This document shows, one piece after another, positions 44,036-54,345 of a stretch of DNA of 64,000 nucleotides (position 1 is the stretch's first letter; each line of letters begins with the position of its first letter). This DNA comes from Pseudomonas sp. ACN8 (lineage in GTDB: Bacteria; Pseudomonadota; Gammaproteobacteria; Pseudomonadales; Pseudomonadaceae). The stretch lies in contig NZ_MRCS01000009.1 in NCBI RefSeq assembly GCF_002303925.1, forward strand, positions 62,001 through 126,000, read 5' to 3'. The notes below the pieces were generated by a model. That model ran no database searches. It saw nothing but the letters and a program-made list of their open reading frames with translations, and was not told the origin of the DNA. The position numbers were made by a program, and so were the translations under genes.

Positions 44036-44749
44036 TCAGGCACTGAACAGCTGGCTGATTTGTTCGGACAATGCGGCCAGGTCTTTGCCCAGCAGCCAGT
44101 CCAGCGTCAGGTAGACACCCGCGCAGACCAGCGCAATCAGCGCCAGGTAGAGCCAGAGGGGCACTTCATGACGCAGCATCTGCGAGACCTGGTCGGGCAA
44201 CGCCCAGTCCGGCGAGAGGGTCTTGGGCGTCTTGCGAAAACGCGCGATGTCCTGGCCCAGGGTATTGGCCAGGTAGCGCAGCTGGTCCTTTTGCCCGAGG
44301 CTGAACTTGCCTTCGAAACCCAGGGCCAGGCACAGGTGGTAAACCTCGAGCACATCGAGGTTCTGTTTGACGTCGCCACGCAGTGCGTCGATCTTTTCGA
44401 AGAAACCTTCGCCGGCCAGGTGCACGCCGAAGTAGCGAAACTGCAGCGGCTGCAATTCAAAGTGGCGACGCAACTCGTTGTCCCCGGAGCGCAACACGCT
44501 TTCATCGAGGAACGCACACAGGGCGTACTGGGTGTCTTTCACCTGTTCAACGCTGTAGTCGGCGCTGCGGGCATTGCGTTCCAGCGCCTTGAAGAAGGTG
44601 TCGACGCTCGCCTCGAAGGCGCTGACCGACGTCACCTGGCGACCTTTGCGCACGATCAGCGCCATGCTGATGAAGTCCTGCACCAGGTCTTTGAGGGTCG
44701 GTTTTTCACGGGCGGCCGCAACGGCGCCTTGCAGTACGGCTTCGGTCAT
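44036..44749 (-). CDS. tssL: T6SS membrane-complex protein TssL (DotU), no OmpA domain
   Basis: A 237-residue DotU-type TssL: cytoplasmic helical domain with QYALCAFLDESVL and EVYHLCLALGFEGKF and one C-terminal membrane helix (about 208-228). The OmpA extension found in some TssL proteins is missing; the 824-residue neighbour may replace it. ATG overlaps the tssK stop by four bases. Confidence 0.9.
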   Translation of the reverse strand: MTEAVLQGAVAAAREKPTLKDLVQDFISMALIVRKGRQVTSVSAFEASVDTFFKALERNARSADYSVEQVKDTQYALCAFLDESVLRSGDNELRRHFELQPLQFRYFGVHLAGEGFFEKIDALRGDVKQNLDVLEVYHLCLALGFEGKFSLGQKDQLRYLANTLGQDIARFRKTPKTLSPDWALPDQVSQMLRHEVPLWLYLALIALVCAGVYLTLDWLLGKDLAALSEQISQLFSA

Positions 44750-46089
44750 TTGAGTACCGCCATCAGTTCAAGCTTGAGGTTGGTGAACGCGCTGGGCGCA
44801 TAGAAAGAGATGGCCTGGGCACTCATCATTCGCTCGTACACCCGGCCATGGGGTTCGATGGAGAAGTAGTGATTGTCCAGTCGCACCGGAATCGCATTGG
44901 GCAGGCGCGTCGAATGATTGAGGGTGACCCCCGGCATGGCGCTGTTGACCACCACTTCGATGTCTTCCGGCGAGCCGACCTTGAACGCCCGTGGCACCAG
45001 TTCCAGCAGGCTCGCGCCCGGCATGTCGGCGTGCACGGAGATGTAGAAGTCCGCCTCCGCCAGCCGTGGGTCGTGCAATTGCCCTTGCCAGTAGGAGGGT
45101 TTGGTCTGGGTCAGGTTGATCACCACACACTGGTTCGGCACCACGTTGTCGAGCAGCACGCGAATCATTTCGTCGAGCTTGACCAGCGAGGCCGCCGGGT
45201 CGTGGTGGTCGTACTCGGGGATGTCGTTGAGCTGGGTGTCCAGCGAGAACGTCAGCAAGCCGCCGGCGAGTTCGGCCAGGAATAGATACAAGCGCTCCGG
45301 GTGCAGGCGCGGGTGCGCAAGCAGGTGCGCCAGGGCCGGGTGGGCACGGTTCACCGTGTTCAGCAGCCAGAACAGGGTCACGTCGCTGGAGCCGAATTCG
45401 GCAATCTGGTCCGCGCGCTCGCGACGACGGCCCGACAGCGCCTTGCTCTTGGATTGCAGGGCGCCGAGCAAACGCTTGCCCAGCCCGATCAGTGTGTCGT
45501 GGGTGCCCAGGTGCAGCGTCGGGTGCACGAAATGCCCGTCGAGGTTGAAGCCGCCGATGTTGTTGCGCGACAGCCGGGCAATCGGGCACCAGGTGTAGCC
45601 ATCGAGGGTGTCGCCGTCGATCAGCATCACCACGTTCAGGCGCAGGCTGGTGATTTCGTTTTCCAGGTCGCCTTCGTTGAGGTCCGGCAAGGTATCGAAT
45701 TGCTTGCGAAAGCGTCGCCCGGTCTTCTGCTCCTGGCCGTCTTCGACGTAGTTCAGGCCGAAGGGCTCAGGCAGTTTCAGCGCGGCGTAGACCTTCAGGT
45801 CGTTACCTTTGAGCAAGTCCTTCAAATCCCGGGCGGCCGGCAGCGGATCGTGCTGCGGCGCGTCGAACAGGCTGCCGTCGGGAAACACCAGCTTCAGTCG
45901 CTTGAGCTGCAGGGAACCGCTGGCGAGGGCTTCCTCGTCCACTTCCAGCAACTGCACGCCCCAGTGAAAGGGCGTGTTGCGCAGGGTCGCCTGCGCCAGC
46001 TGATGCTGGTGGAACTCATCCTGATATTGGAAATGTTGCGGTAAAAGGAACATGCCTTCGGACCACATCACCCGGCTTTGCTTACTCAT
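44746..46089 (-). CDS. tssK: T6SS baseplate protein TssK
   Basis: A 447-residue TssK starting MSKQSRVMWSEGMFLLPQHFQYQDEF, the invariant family opening. It links the baseplate wedges to the TssL/TssM complex. ATG at 46089 overlaps the tssJ stop (ATGA). The open frame continues upstream but that part is antisense noise over tssJ. Confidence 0.95.
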   Translation of the reverse strand: MSKQSRVMWSEGMFLLPQHFQYQDEFHQHQLAQATLRNTPFHWGVQLLEVDEEALASGSLQLKRLKLVFPDGSLFDAPQHDPLPAARDLKDLLKGNDLKVYAALKLPEPFGLNYVEDGQEQKTGRRFRKQFDTLPDLNEGDLENEITSLRLNVVMLIDGDTLDGYTWCPIARLSRNNIGGFNLDGHFVHPTLHLGTHDTLIGLGKRLLGALQSKSKALSGRRRERADQIAEFGSSDVTLFWLLNTVNRAHPALAHLLAHPRLHPERLYLFLAELAGGLLTFSLDTQLNDIPEYDHHDPAASLVKLDEMIRVLLDNVVPNQCVVINLTQTKPSYWQGQLHDPRLAEADFYISVHADMPGASLLELVPRAFKVGSPEDIEVVVNSAMPGVTLNHSTRLPNAIPVRLDNHYFSIEPHGRVYERMMSAQAISFYAPSAFTNLKLELMAVLK

Positions 46090-46841
46090 TGAGCGCTTTC
46101 CAATAATGAATTCAATTTCGAGTCCACGGCTTTTTGCGCAGAACCGACGGCTTTGTCCTGGGCCTTTTGCACCACGGCGTCCTGAACTCGTTCGGTCAGT
46201 GTCGGTTCGGCAGACGGGTCGGGCTGGGCGGTGGCTTTGGCCAGTCGTTCCTGGGTCTTGGGTTTGTCCAGGACGTCGACACCACTGACGGCGGACACGG
46301 TGTTGTTGTCCACCAGCACCCGCAGGCCGTCGGAGGAGAACCAGATGCCGTCCTTGCGCAGGGAGTTGGCGTCGAACGCGACCTTCCAGCGGCTGTTCTC
46401 GTCGGTGCGGAAAAAAGCCGCGACGCCGACATAGCCCGCCGCCTTGTTCAGCGGCCACTTGTCGACTTGCCCCATACCCGGCAACAAGGTGATTTCGCGG
46501 TTTTCCAGCAAGGTATTGCCGAGGGCCTTTTGTGGGTCGTCCCACAGCGAGTCGGCGTCCACCGAGGCAAAACGCTCCAGCGATGTCAGCTGGTACACGC
46601 GCAGCACCACCGAAAGTGGCTGGCCGGACGCATCGGGATTGAGCTGGTTGCCGCCGTCGGACGTCAGGATGATTTTCTCGTTGTCCTGGAACAGCATGTC
46701 GCCGGCCCAGGTGTTGTCGACCCGCTTGCCGACCCGGTCGGTGACGCCACAGGCGCTCAGTACCGCCATCATCGCCACCGCCGTCAGGCATTTAGCCAAC
46801 GCTGTCTTTTCGGGACGCTTCCCTGAATATCTCTTGTCCAT
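46086..46841 (-). CDS. tssJ: T6SS outer-membrane lipoprotein TssJ with long C-terminal tail
   Basis: A 251-residue lipoprotein: signal ending VLSAC (lipid Cys near residue 31), the TssJ beta domain (VVLRVYQLTSLERFASVDADSLW, LLPGMGQVDKWPLN, YVGVAAFFRTDENSRWKV), and then about 70 extra residues that are Ala/Gln/Lys-rich and probably helical. Typical TssJ proteins are shorter. ATG at 46841 has AGGTAG upstream. Confidence 0.9.
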   Translation of the reverse strand: MDKRYSGKRPEKTALAKCLTAVAMMAVLSACGVTDRVGKRVDNTWAGDMLFQDNEKIILTSDGGNQLNPDASGQPLSVVLRVYQLTSLERFASVDADSLWDDPQKALGNTLLENREITLLPGMGQVDKWPLNKAAGYVGVAAFFRTDENSRWKVAFDANSLRKDGIWFSSDGLRVLVDNNTVSAVSGVDVLDKPKTQERLAKATAQPDPSAEPTLTERVQDAVVQKAQDKAVGSAQKAVDSKLNSLLESAQ

Positions 46842-46864
46842 GACCACTACCTGTAAATGCCCGA

Positions 46865-49462
46865 TCAGTTCAGGCGATAGGCGAAATCGCCGTCGCTGCC
46901 CAACTCGATGTTCAGACTCTGAATCGGTTTGTCCTGCGCCATGCGCTCCAGGACCCGCTGGGCCAGCTCCGGCATCAGGGTCTTGGACAGAATGTTGTCG
47001 ATGTTGCGCGCGCCGCTGTCGACTTCCGTGCAGCGCGAGGCAATGGCCTTGACCAGCGCCTCGTCATAGCTCAGGACGGCCTGATGATTGCGCTCGAAGC
47101 GCTGGCGAATGCGCGCAAGCTTGAGCGCGACGATGCGCTCGAGAATCGCGTCCTTGACCGGGTAGTAGGGGACGATGGTCAGGCGGCCGAGGAAGGCCGG
47201 CTTGAACACCTGGTTCAACTCGTCACGCAGCCCTTCGACGATGTCGTCCGGCGTCGGTTGCGGCTGGGCATTGAGGCACCACTGCATGATGCGGTCGGTC
47301 CCGGTGTTGGACGTGAGGATGATCACGGTATTGCGAAAGTTGATCTCGCGACCTTCGCCGTCATCCAGCACGCCTTTGTCGAACACCTGGAAAAACAGTT
47401 CGAGCACGTCCGGGTGGGCCTTTTCCACTTCATCGAGCAGCACCACACTGTACGGCTTGCGTCGCACGGCTTCGGTCAGCACGCCGCCCTCGCCATAACC
47501 GACATAACCCGGAGGCGAACCCTTGAGGCTCGAAACCGTGTGGGCTTCCTGGTACTCGGACATGTTGATGGTGATGACGTTACGCTCGCCGCCATACAGG
47601 GTGTCGGCCAGCGCCAGTGCGGTTTCGGTCTTGCCGACGCCGCTCGGGCCGAGCAACAGGAACACGCCGATGGGTTTGTTCGGGTCTTCCATGCGTGCGC
47701 GGGAAATCTTGATGCGTTTGCCGATTTCGTGCAGTGCGTGGTCCTGACCGAGCACCCGCTCGCCCAGCAGTGCCGGCAGGCGCTGCACGGTTTCGATTTC
47801 GTCGCGCAGCATCTTGCCCAGCGGGATGCCGGTCCAGCCGGAAATCACTTCACCGATGGTGCCGCCATCCACCAGGGCATGCACCAGCGGTTGTTCACCC
47901 TGGACGCTGGCCAGTTCGGCGCGCACCGCGGCAATTTCCTGGGCATCCGGTGCCTGATTCTCCGGGTGGCTGAGGGCGCCGAGTTGTTCCACCAGTTGCA
48001 GCTCGCGTTGCCACTGTTGCTCGAGGGCATCGCGGGTCTGCTGTTCGCTCAGCAGCTCGGTGTTGAGGGAAGTCAGGCGGCGGGCATGGTCGCTGCCTTT
48101 GGCGGCTTCCTGTTGCAGTACCGATATTTCCGCCTGCAGGTTGTCGATCTGGCGCTTGCAGTCTTCCAGCGGCCCCGGTTGCGCCGATTGCCCCAGGGCG
48201 ACCCGGGCGCAGGCGGTGTCCAGTACGCTGACGGCTTTGTCCGGCAGTTGGCGCCCGGTGATGTAGCGATTGGACAGGCGCACGGCCTGCACCAGCGCTT
48301 CGTCCATCACTGTGACCTTGTGGTGCTCCTGCATCTTGGCCAGCAGGCCGCGCAACATGTGGATCGCCTTGTCTTCGTCCGGCTCTTCGACCTTCACCAC
48401 CTGGAAACGGCGAGCGAGGGCGGCATCCTTTTCGAAGTACTTCTTGTACTCGGCCCAGGTGGTCGCCGCGATGGTGCGCAATTCGCCGCGAGCCAGGGCC
48501 GGCTTGAGCAGGTTGGCGGCATCGTTCTGTCCGGCCTGGCCGCCTGAACCGATCAGGGTGTGGGCTTCGTCGATGAACAGAATGATCGGGTGCAGGCTGC
48601 GCTTGGTTTCTTCGATCACCGACTTGAGGCGGTTTTCGAATTCGCCTTTCACCCCGGCTCCGGCTTGCAACAAGCCCAGGTCCAGGGTGTGGATGGCAAC
48701 GCCCTTGAGCACCGACGGCACGTCACCCTGAATGATGCGCAGGGCCAGTCCTTCAACCACGGCGGTTTTACCCACGCCGGCTTCACCGGTGAGGATCGGG
48801 TTGTTCTGGCGGCGGCGGGTGAGGATGTCGACCATCTGCCGCACCTCGAATTCGCGACCGAGCACCGGATCGATCCGGCCTTCGCGAGCGCTTTGCGTGA
48901 GGTTGATGGTGTATTGATCGAGGGCCGGGGTTTTGCCGTTGCCTTTTACCGGGTTGGCGACGTCGACAGTGCCCAGCGGTTTGCTCAGGGCGGACTCGGC
49001 GCTGCTTTCCACCAACGCGTTCAGATTCACGCGCAAATCGTCGGCGTTGATTTTCTCCAGTTCGGCGGCGCCAGCGATCACCACCCGGCGCAGCTCATCG
49101 TCATCGAGCAAGGCTTGCAACAGATGGCCGGTGCGGATCTGCGCCTGGCCGAACTCGATTGAGGCCAGGACCCACGCCTGTTCGATCAGGCGGGTCAGGT
49201 GCGGCGACAGCGCCGGGGTGCGCGTATTGCCCTTTTTGAACGTCCCCAGTGCCGTCACCAACTGCGCCTGCAAGCGTTCAGGCACCACGTCGTAATGACC
49301 CAGGATGGCCGGCAGGTCGTTGTCGTGGCTATCGAGCAATTGCAACAACAGGTGCTCGATTTCGACATCGTAGTGGTGTTCCGACAGACACAGCGCCGCG
49401 GCGCTTTCGGTGGCGGTACGGCTGGTGTCGTTCAGCTTGGCGAACAGGGACTTCAGGTTCAC
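46865..49462 (-). CDS. clpV: T6SS AAA+ ATPase TssH (ClpV)
   Basis: An 865-residue ClpV: N-domain (1-160), first AAA module with Walker A GEAGVGKT, a middle coiled-coil region (about 410-520), second AAA module with [16 protein letters not shown], and a C-terminal D2-small domain. It disassembles contracted TssB/C sheaths. ATG overlaps the tssG stop by four bases. The 17-base gap to tssJ keeps the operon tight. Confidence 0.95.
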   Translation of the reverse strand: MNLKSLFAKLNDTSRTATESAAALCLSEHHYDVEIEHLLLQLLDSHDNDLPAILGHYDVVPERLQAQLVTALGTFKKGNTRTPALSPHLTRLIEQAWVLASIEFGQAQIRTGHLLQALLDDDELRRVVIAGAAELEKINADDLRVNLNALVESSAESALSKPLGTVDVANPVKGNGKTPALDQYTINLTQSAREGRIDPVLGREFEVRQMVDILTRRRQNNPILTGEAGVGKTAVVEGLALRIIQGDVPSVLKGVAIHTLDLGLLQAGAGVKGEFENRLKSVIEETKRSLHPIILFIDEAHTLIGSGGQAGQNDAANLLKPALARGELRTIAATTWAEYKKYFEKDAALARRFQVVKVEEPDEDKAIHMLRGLLAKMQEHHKVTVMDEALVQAVRLSNRYITGRQLPDKAVSVLDTACARVALGQSAQPGPLEDCKRQIDNLQAEISVLQQEAAKGSDHARRLTSLNTELLSEQQTRDALEQQWQRELQLVEQLGALSHPENQAPDAQEIAAVRAELASVQGEQPLVHALVDGGTIGEVISGWTGIPLGKMLRDEIETVQRLPALLGERVLGQDHALHEIGKRIKISRARMEDPNKPIGVFLLLGPSGVGKTETALALADTLYGGERNVITINMSEYQEAHTVSSLKGSPPGYVGYGEGGVLTEAVRRKPYSVVLLDEVEKAHPDVLELFFQVFDKGVLDDGEGREINFRNTVIILTSNTGTDRIMQWCLNAQPQPTPDDIVEGLRDELNQVFKPAFLGRLTIVPYYPVKDAILERIVALKLARIRQRFERNHQAVLSYDEALVKAIASRCTEVDSGARNIDNILSKTLMPELAQRVLERMAQDKPIQSLNIELGSDGDFAYRLN

Positions 49463-50529
49463 AGGGAGACCCCATCAAAAGGAATGTGAAAGAGCGCGCA
49501 ACGGGAAGGCTCCACGTCGACGCCTGGTCGTTTGAGCCAGCCGAGCCGGCCCAGCGAAAGGTTGCCCTGGCGACCCAGGCGGGCGACGGGTACGGACTGC
49601 GGTTTGAGCTTTGGCGCCAACTGGAAGTCGAGTTCCGCACCGACGTAGAAACGCACCAGTTCCACCAGTTTTTGGTAGTCCTCGGTGCCTGGCTGGAAGC
49701 GTTGATAGTCGGCCAGTTCCAGTGGTGCCGTTTCGATGCGTACGCACGACTGGTAATCCCAGACCCGATTGCCGGCGACGGCGCTTTGCCCCAGCACCGC
49801 GTTCTTGCGCCCTAGCTGCGTGCATTGGCTGGCGTCGAGTTTCAGCCAGCGACCGGCAAACGGCTTGACCTTGAACGGCAGGGAAAAATAGAAGCTGAGC
49901 ATCACTTCCAGGTTCAAGGCGTTGCGCGGTTTCTGGGCGAACAGGCCGGAGAAATAGCTGAACAATTCGCGGCGCAGGGGCGAGCCTTGCCTGTCGAATT
50001 TCTGCTTCTGCGCCTCGGGGCCGAAACCCACCAGGTTGAGCAGGTAGCGGTCGAAATCCGAGGTGCCGTTGCGTTCGTACTCGATGTAGAACTTGTACTT
50101 TTGCCAGGCCTCGTAGAACAGCGTGGTCATGCGGTGCGAAAAGATGTCGAGGAACGCGTGGGCCGCGTCATCCCGGTACTGGATGTGCCGCTCGATCAAC
50201 AACTCGGTGTACGGGCGCGGCAACACGCCTGACGGCCCGACCAGCCCCATGAAGGTGACTTGCATCTCGGACAGCGGCAGGCCGGCCACGGACACCTTGC
50301 CTTCACGCTCGAACTGCAGGTCGCTGACTTCACTGGCCGGGAAGTTGAGCGACAGCTGTGAGCGAAAACGCAAAGGGTCTTCGTGCGGTCGGGTTTCCAG
50401 GTCCATGCGCCCGGTTCTGCTGTAATGCAGGCGAAGCAAGCGCACCAACTGGAAAAACTCGAATCGGTGCGGCTCAGCCCGTGCCTGGTCGATCAGACCA
50501 GGGGTTGATCGCCGGTTCGCGGTGGCCAT
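49459..50529 (-). CDS. tssG: T6SS baseplate protein TssG
   Basis: A 356-residue TssG: RFEFFQLVRLLRLHY near the start and the FMGLVGPSGVLPRPYTELL motif are diagnostic. Two TssF and one TssG form a baseplate wedge. Its start lies 37 bases inside the end of tssF, in another frame. Confidence 0.95.
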   Translation of the reverse strand: MATANRRSTPGLIDQARAEPHRFEFFQLVRLLRLHYSRTGRMDLETRPHEDPLRFRSQLSLNFPASEVSDLQFEREGKVSVAGLPLSEMQVTFMGLVGPSGVLPRPYTELLIERHIQYRDDAAHAFLDIFSHRMTTLFYEAWQKYKFYIEYERNGTSDFDRYLLNLVGFGPEAQKQKFDRQGSPLRRELFSYFSGLFAQKPRNALNLEVMLSFYFSLPFKVKPFAGRWLKLDASQCTQLGRKNAVLGQSAVAGNRVWDYQSCVRIETAPLELADYQRFQPGTEDYQKLVELVRFYVGAELDFQLAPKLKPQSVPVARLGRQGNLSLGRLGWLKRPGVDVEPSRCALFHIPFDGVSL

Positions 50530-52325
50530 TGGACGACTCTCTTTTCGCGCTGCAAGGTGCGAAGGGTTAATTGGGTAAAGCTGTTCATGGAGCAGTACTG
50601 ACCGAAGAAGTGGTCGAGCACCATGCCGAACAAAAACACACCGCTACCGGTGTACTGGCTTTCATCGAAATTGAGGGTGATGCCGACGCCGCGAACGAAG
50701 TTCGGCCGCGGGTGGCCGATGCGTGCGACTACGGGTTCACTGCTGACCGAGACGATGCCGTTGATCTGTTTGCGGATCGCCGACACGTTGCGGTAGTTGT
50801 AGAGCGACAACAGCTCCAGCAGCACCTCGCGACCACGGGCCACCAGCGACATGTGGTTGAGCGACAGGTGCGAAATCAGTCGCCAGATCACGCCGTTGCC
50901 CAGCGGCACCCGGGCGGTGGCGGTGGGCTTGCGCAGGCAGCGGATGTCCTTGATCACCGAGTTGCCCAGGATATGGAAATCGCCGCGTTCGCCACCGAAC
51001 GGCAGCATCAGGGGCAGGTCGCGGTTGCTGCAGGTCAGGCGGATGCTCAACGCATCGTTGTTGGCCTCCATCAGCCCCAGCTCTCGATCCACTACCCGGA
51101 TAAACACCGTCGAGCCGTCGCGCCGGCTGTTCTGTACCGCACGGCGCCGGGCAATCCAGAAGCTCTGCCCCGGCCCTTGATCGCCACGGGGTTCGAAAAA
51201 CGGATGACAGGTGCCCACCTGATCGATACCACCGACCTTGCGCACCCGTCGTACGCGATCGATGGACACCACTTCGGCCGAGCCTTGCAGGCGCACATCC
51301 GGCGTCACTGCGTACTCGTGCTGGGCGTGGGTCAGCTTGATCGGCTCGGCCTGCTGGCGGAACAGGTTGATGATCGGTGTGCAATTGAGCTTGAAGTTAT
51401 TGCGCCCGATGTTTTGCGTCAGGCGCGCCAGGCGGTCGCTCAGGTCATAGTCGGAAAAGTAGAAATTGACCTCGACTTTCTCGATCTCCTTGCCCGCCAG
51501 AATCCGTGCAAAGCCCGACAGGTCGAAGAACATGAATTTGTCGGGGAAGGTGAAGTACTCGTGCAGCAGTCGATAGCCGAGGAACGAACGCTCGGAGTAG
51601 TCCACCAAGCCTTCGTCCAGGCCGTAACCGACGGCTTTCAACGCATCGGCCGGCAAGACCACCTCGCGCGAACGCCCCTGATCTTCGAAGGTCAGCGTGG
51701 CCTTGGCCAGGTTGTTGAACAGCAGTTCGTAGAGCTGCAGCATCAACGTGCTTTCGCCGTCGAGGAAAAACCGCAGGCTGTCCAGCTCCAGCTTGCCGAA
51801 CATCACGTCGGAGGTCGCCACTAGGCCGATGCGCAAGCGCGCGACCAGGTCGGCGCTATGCCCATTGAACGCCGAACGTTCCATCTCGATAAACGACGCT
51901 TGTTGCACCGCCACCTGCCACAGCTCGACCGGGTAGCAGGTGCGGAATTTACACACCACGCCATCGATCGGGTTGGCACTGAGTTCGGTATGCCGGGGCA
52001 CGCGGAAGGCTTCGGTGACTTTTTCCTGCTTGCCCAGGTTGAACTCGACGATCGACATCGACGGGGTAGGGCGCAGGTAATGTGGGTACAGCACTTCGAG
52101 AAACGACTCGACGATTTCCGGCAGCTCGTCGTCGAGTTTTTTGTGCACCCGTGCAGACAGGAACGAGAAGGCCTCGATCAAGCGCTCGGTATGCGGGTCT
52201 TCGCAATTATCGCCCTCGATGAGCAACCGCGAAGCGATTTTCGGGTACTGGCTCGCGAACTCCTGGCCCAAAAAGCGCAGGTGCGACAGTTCCTTTTCGT
52301 AATAGGGCAGCAGATCGTCGAGCAT
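50493..52325 (-). CDS. tssF: T6SS baseplate protein TssF
   Basis: A 610-residue TssF opening MLDDLLPYYEKELSHLRFLGQEFASQYPKIA-type sequence with DPHTERLIEAFSFLSAR. Full family length. The start codon overlaps the tssE stop by one base (TGATG), a coupling signal. Confidence 0.95.
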   Translation of the reverse strand: MLDDLLPYYEKELSHLRFLGQEFASQYPKIASRLLIEGDNCEDPHTERLIEAFSFLSARVHKKLDDELPEIVESFLEVLYPHYLRPTPSMSIVEFNLGKQEKVTEAFRVPRHTELSANPIDGVVCKFRTCYPVELWQVAVQQASFIEMERSAFNGHSADLVARLRIGLVATSDVMFGKLELDSLRFFLDGESTLMLQLYELLFNNLAKATLTFEDQGRSREVVLPADALKAVGYGLDEGLVDYSERSFLGYRLLHEYFTFPDKFMFFDLSGFARILAGKEIEKVEVNFYFSDYDLSDRLARLTQNIGRNNFKLNCTPIINLFRQQAEPIKLTHAQHEYAVTPDVRLQGSAEVVSIDRVRRVRKVGGIDQVGTCHPFFEPRGDQGPGQSFWIARRRAVQNSRRDGSTVFIRVVDRELGLMEANNDALSIRLTCSNRDLPLMLPFGGERGDFHILGNSVIKDIRCLRKPTATARVPLGNGVIWRLISHLSLNHMSLVARGREVLLELLSLYNYRNVSAIRKQINGIVSVSSEPVVARIGHPRPNFVRGVGITLNFDESQYTGSGVFLFGMVLDHFFGQYCSMNSFTQLTLRTLQREKRVVQWPPRTGDQPLV

Positions 52326-52807
52326 CAGTTGAGGTTCTGTACTTTGTATTCCTGGGTGTTGACCTGCAGCACCGCGTCGAAGGACACCTGACGGGTGACG
52401 TCTTGCAGGCGCAGGACCGCGTCCACGCGAAAGGTCAGCATGCGTTGGCCGGTCTGTTGGGCGAGTAGTTGCACTTTGACGCTGTGAAAGCGCCGGTCGC
52501 CGACCTTGATCGCTTTCTCCAGCTGTCGCTGGATCAGCAGGCGATCCTTCGGATCAAGCACGCTGCGACTGGTGAAGTCCGGCATGCCGTAATCGAGGAT
52601 GCTGCCGCTCAGGTTGACGAAACCGTCCAGCTCGTTGGCGACCAGGGACTGGCGGGTGTTGACCAGGATTTCCAGGTCGCGAACGATGCTGGCTTTGTAA
52701 TCGGCCAGCGAACACAAGCGCTGCGATGACGCTTCGATGGACTGATGCGGACGATCGTCCAGCAATCGGTCCAGCAGTGATGGCAACAGCTTGTGTTGAC
52801 TGGTCAT
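52325..52807 (-). CDS. tssE: T6SS baseplate protein TssE (gp25-like)
   Basis: A 160-residue gp25/lysozyme-like wedge protein: SLLDRLLDD near the start, LRDLEILVNTR-type helix and NYGMPDF-like segment (LDYGMPDF). It triggers sheath polymerisation at the baseplate. It starts 25 bases after tssC. Confidence 0.9.
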   Translation of the reverse strand: MTSQHKLLPSLLDRLLDDRPHQSIEASSQRLCSLADYKASIVRDLEILVNTRQSLVANELDGFVNLSGSILDYGMPDFTSRSVLDPKDRLLIQRQLEKAIKVGDRRFHSVKVQLLAQQTGQRMLTFRVDAVLRLQDVTRQVSFDAVLQVNTQEYKVQNLN

Positions 52808-52832
52808 GGTGCCTCCCTGGCAATGTGCTCGA

Positions 52833-54335
52833 TCAGCCGCGGGTCGATTGCGGCAATTCAGCGACCAGGCGCAACGAAGCGGTCAGCTCGTCCAGTTGGT
52901 AGTGCGGGCGCAGGTAGGTCACGGCCTTGTACACCCCCGGCTTGCCCGGCACCTCGAACACTTCGGCGCGGGCTTCGCGCAACGGGAACTTGGCCTTGGC
53001 TTCCTGGCTCGCGGTGTCGTCCAGCAACACGTAGCTCGACAGCCACTTGTTGAGGAACAGCTCGACGTCCTTGCGCGAAGCGAAGCTGCCGATCTTGTCG
53101 CGCATGATCGCCTTCATGTAGTGCGCGATGCGCGAGGTGGCGAAGATGTACTGCAACTGTGCGGAAAGCCGGGCGTTGGCGTTGGCGATGTCGGTGTTGT
53201 ACTGCTTCTGCTTCTGCGCCGACTGGGTGCCGAAGAACGCGGCGTAGTCGGTGCCTTTGCAGTGCACCAGCGGAATGAAGCCGAGGTCAGACAGCTCTTT
53301 TTCACGGCGGTCGGTGATGGCGATTTCAGTCGGGCACTTGAGGGCGATTTCACCGTCATCGGTCTTGAACGTGTGGGTCGGCAGACCTTCCACCAGACCA
53401 CCTCCCTCGACACCACGGATCGCCACGCACCAGCCGTAGCGGGAAAACGCATCGGTAACCCGGGTGCCCAACGCGTAGGCGGCGTTCATCCACAGGTACT
53501 TGTTGTGGTCACGGCCATCGACGCTTTCGACGAAGTTAAATTCCTCGACCGGCGTGGTATCCGGGCCGTAAGGCAGGCGACCGAGTACGTGGGGCAGGGT
53601 CAGGCCGACATAACGCGAGTCTTCGGAGGCGCGGAACGACTTCCACTTGGCGTATTCGACGGTGTCGAAAATCTTCGCCAGGTCCCGTGGGCCGGACATG
53701 TCGGTGAATGAATCCCAACCGAACAGCTCAGGCGAGGCCGCCGAGATGAACGGCGCGTGGGCGGCCGCGGCGACGTGGGAGATCTCTTCGAGCAGGTACA
53801 TGTCTTCCGGGCTGCGGTTGAACTCGTAGTCACCCAGCAGCATGCCGAACGGTGCACCGCCGAAGGTGCCGTATTCTTCTTCGTAGATCTTCTTGAACAG
53901 CGCGCTCTGGTCGAATTCGGAAGCGGCCTTGAGGTCGCGCACCAGGTCTTTCTTCGACGCATTGAGCAGGTGAATCTTCAGCGTGGTGCTGGTCTCGGTC
54001 TGGTCGACCTGATACTTCAGGCCGCGCCATGACGCTTCCAGCTGCTGGAACTCACTGGCGTGCATGATCTCGTTCATCTGCTCGGAGAGCATCGCGTCGA
54101 TCTCGGCGATGCGCGCATCGAGCACGGCGATCAGGTCCTTGCTCGGCGTCATTTCGCCTTCCAGGATCTGGTTGACCAGTTCGCCGATCAGGTCGCGGGT
54201 GCGGGTGCGCTCGGTCTCGGAACGGGCCACGCGGCTTTGCGAGATGATGCTGTCGAGCAACGAGGATTGCGCGGTGAAGCTGTCCACTTCAACCAGCGTG
54301 CTGTCCTGCTGAGTCACGGTTTGCTTGTCGTTCAT
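52833..54335 (-). CDS. tssC: T6SS sheath large subunit TssC (VipB)
   Basis: A 500-residue TssC with EFQQLEASWRGLKYQVDQTE, the YGTFGGAPFGMLLGDYEF block and C-terminal VTYLRPHYQLDELTASLRLV. With TssB it builds the contractile sheath. ATG at 54335 chosen over 54401, which overlaps tssB. Confidence 0.95.
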   Translation of the reverse strand: MNDKQTVTQQDSTLVEVDSFTAQSSLLDSIISQSRVARSETERTRTRDLIGELVNQILEGEMTPSKDLIAVLDARIAEIDAMLSEQMNEIMHASEFQQLEASWRGLKYQVDQTETSTTLKIHLLNASKKDLVRDLKAASEFDQSALFKKIYEEEYGTFGGAPFGMLLGDYEFNRSPEDMYLLEEISHVAAAAHAPFISAASPELFGWDSFTDMSGPRDLAKIFDTVEYAKWKSFRASEDSRYVGLTLPHVLGRLPYGPDTTPVEEFNFVESVDGRDHNKYLWMNAAYALGTRVTDAFSRYGWCVAIRGVEGGGLVEGLPTHTFKTDDGEIALKCPTEIAITDRREKELSDLGFIPLVHCKGTDYAAFFGTQSAQKQKQYNTDIANANARLSAQLQYIFATSRIAHYMKAIMRDKIGSFASRKDVELFLNKWLSSYVLLDDTASQEAKAKFPLREARAEVFEVPGKPGVYKAVTYLRPHYQLDELTASLRLVAELPQSTRG

Positions 54336-54345
54336 CGTCAGGCTC

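Noticed and set aside
46090..46791. Upstream extension of the TssK reading frame
   Set aside because: It overlaps tssJ in another frame and looks like low-complexity noise; TssK begins at the conserved MSKQSRVMWSEGMFLLPQHF.
47084..48547. 487-codon plus-strand open frame
   Set aside because: Antisense to clpV, whose AAA motifs are intact.
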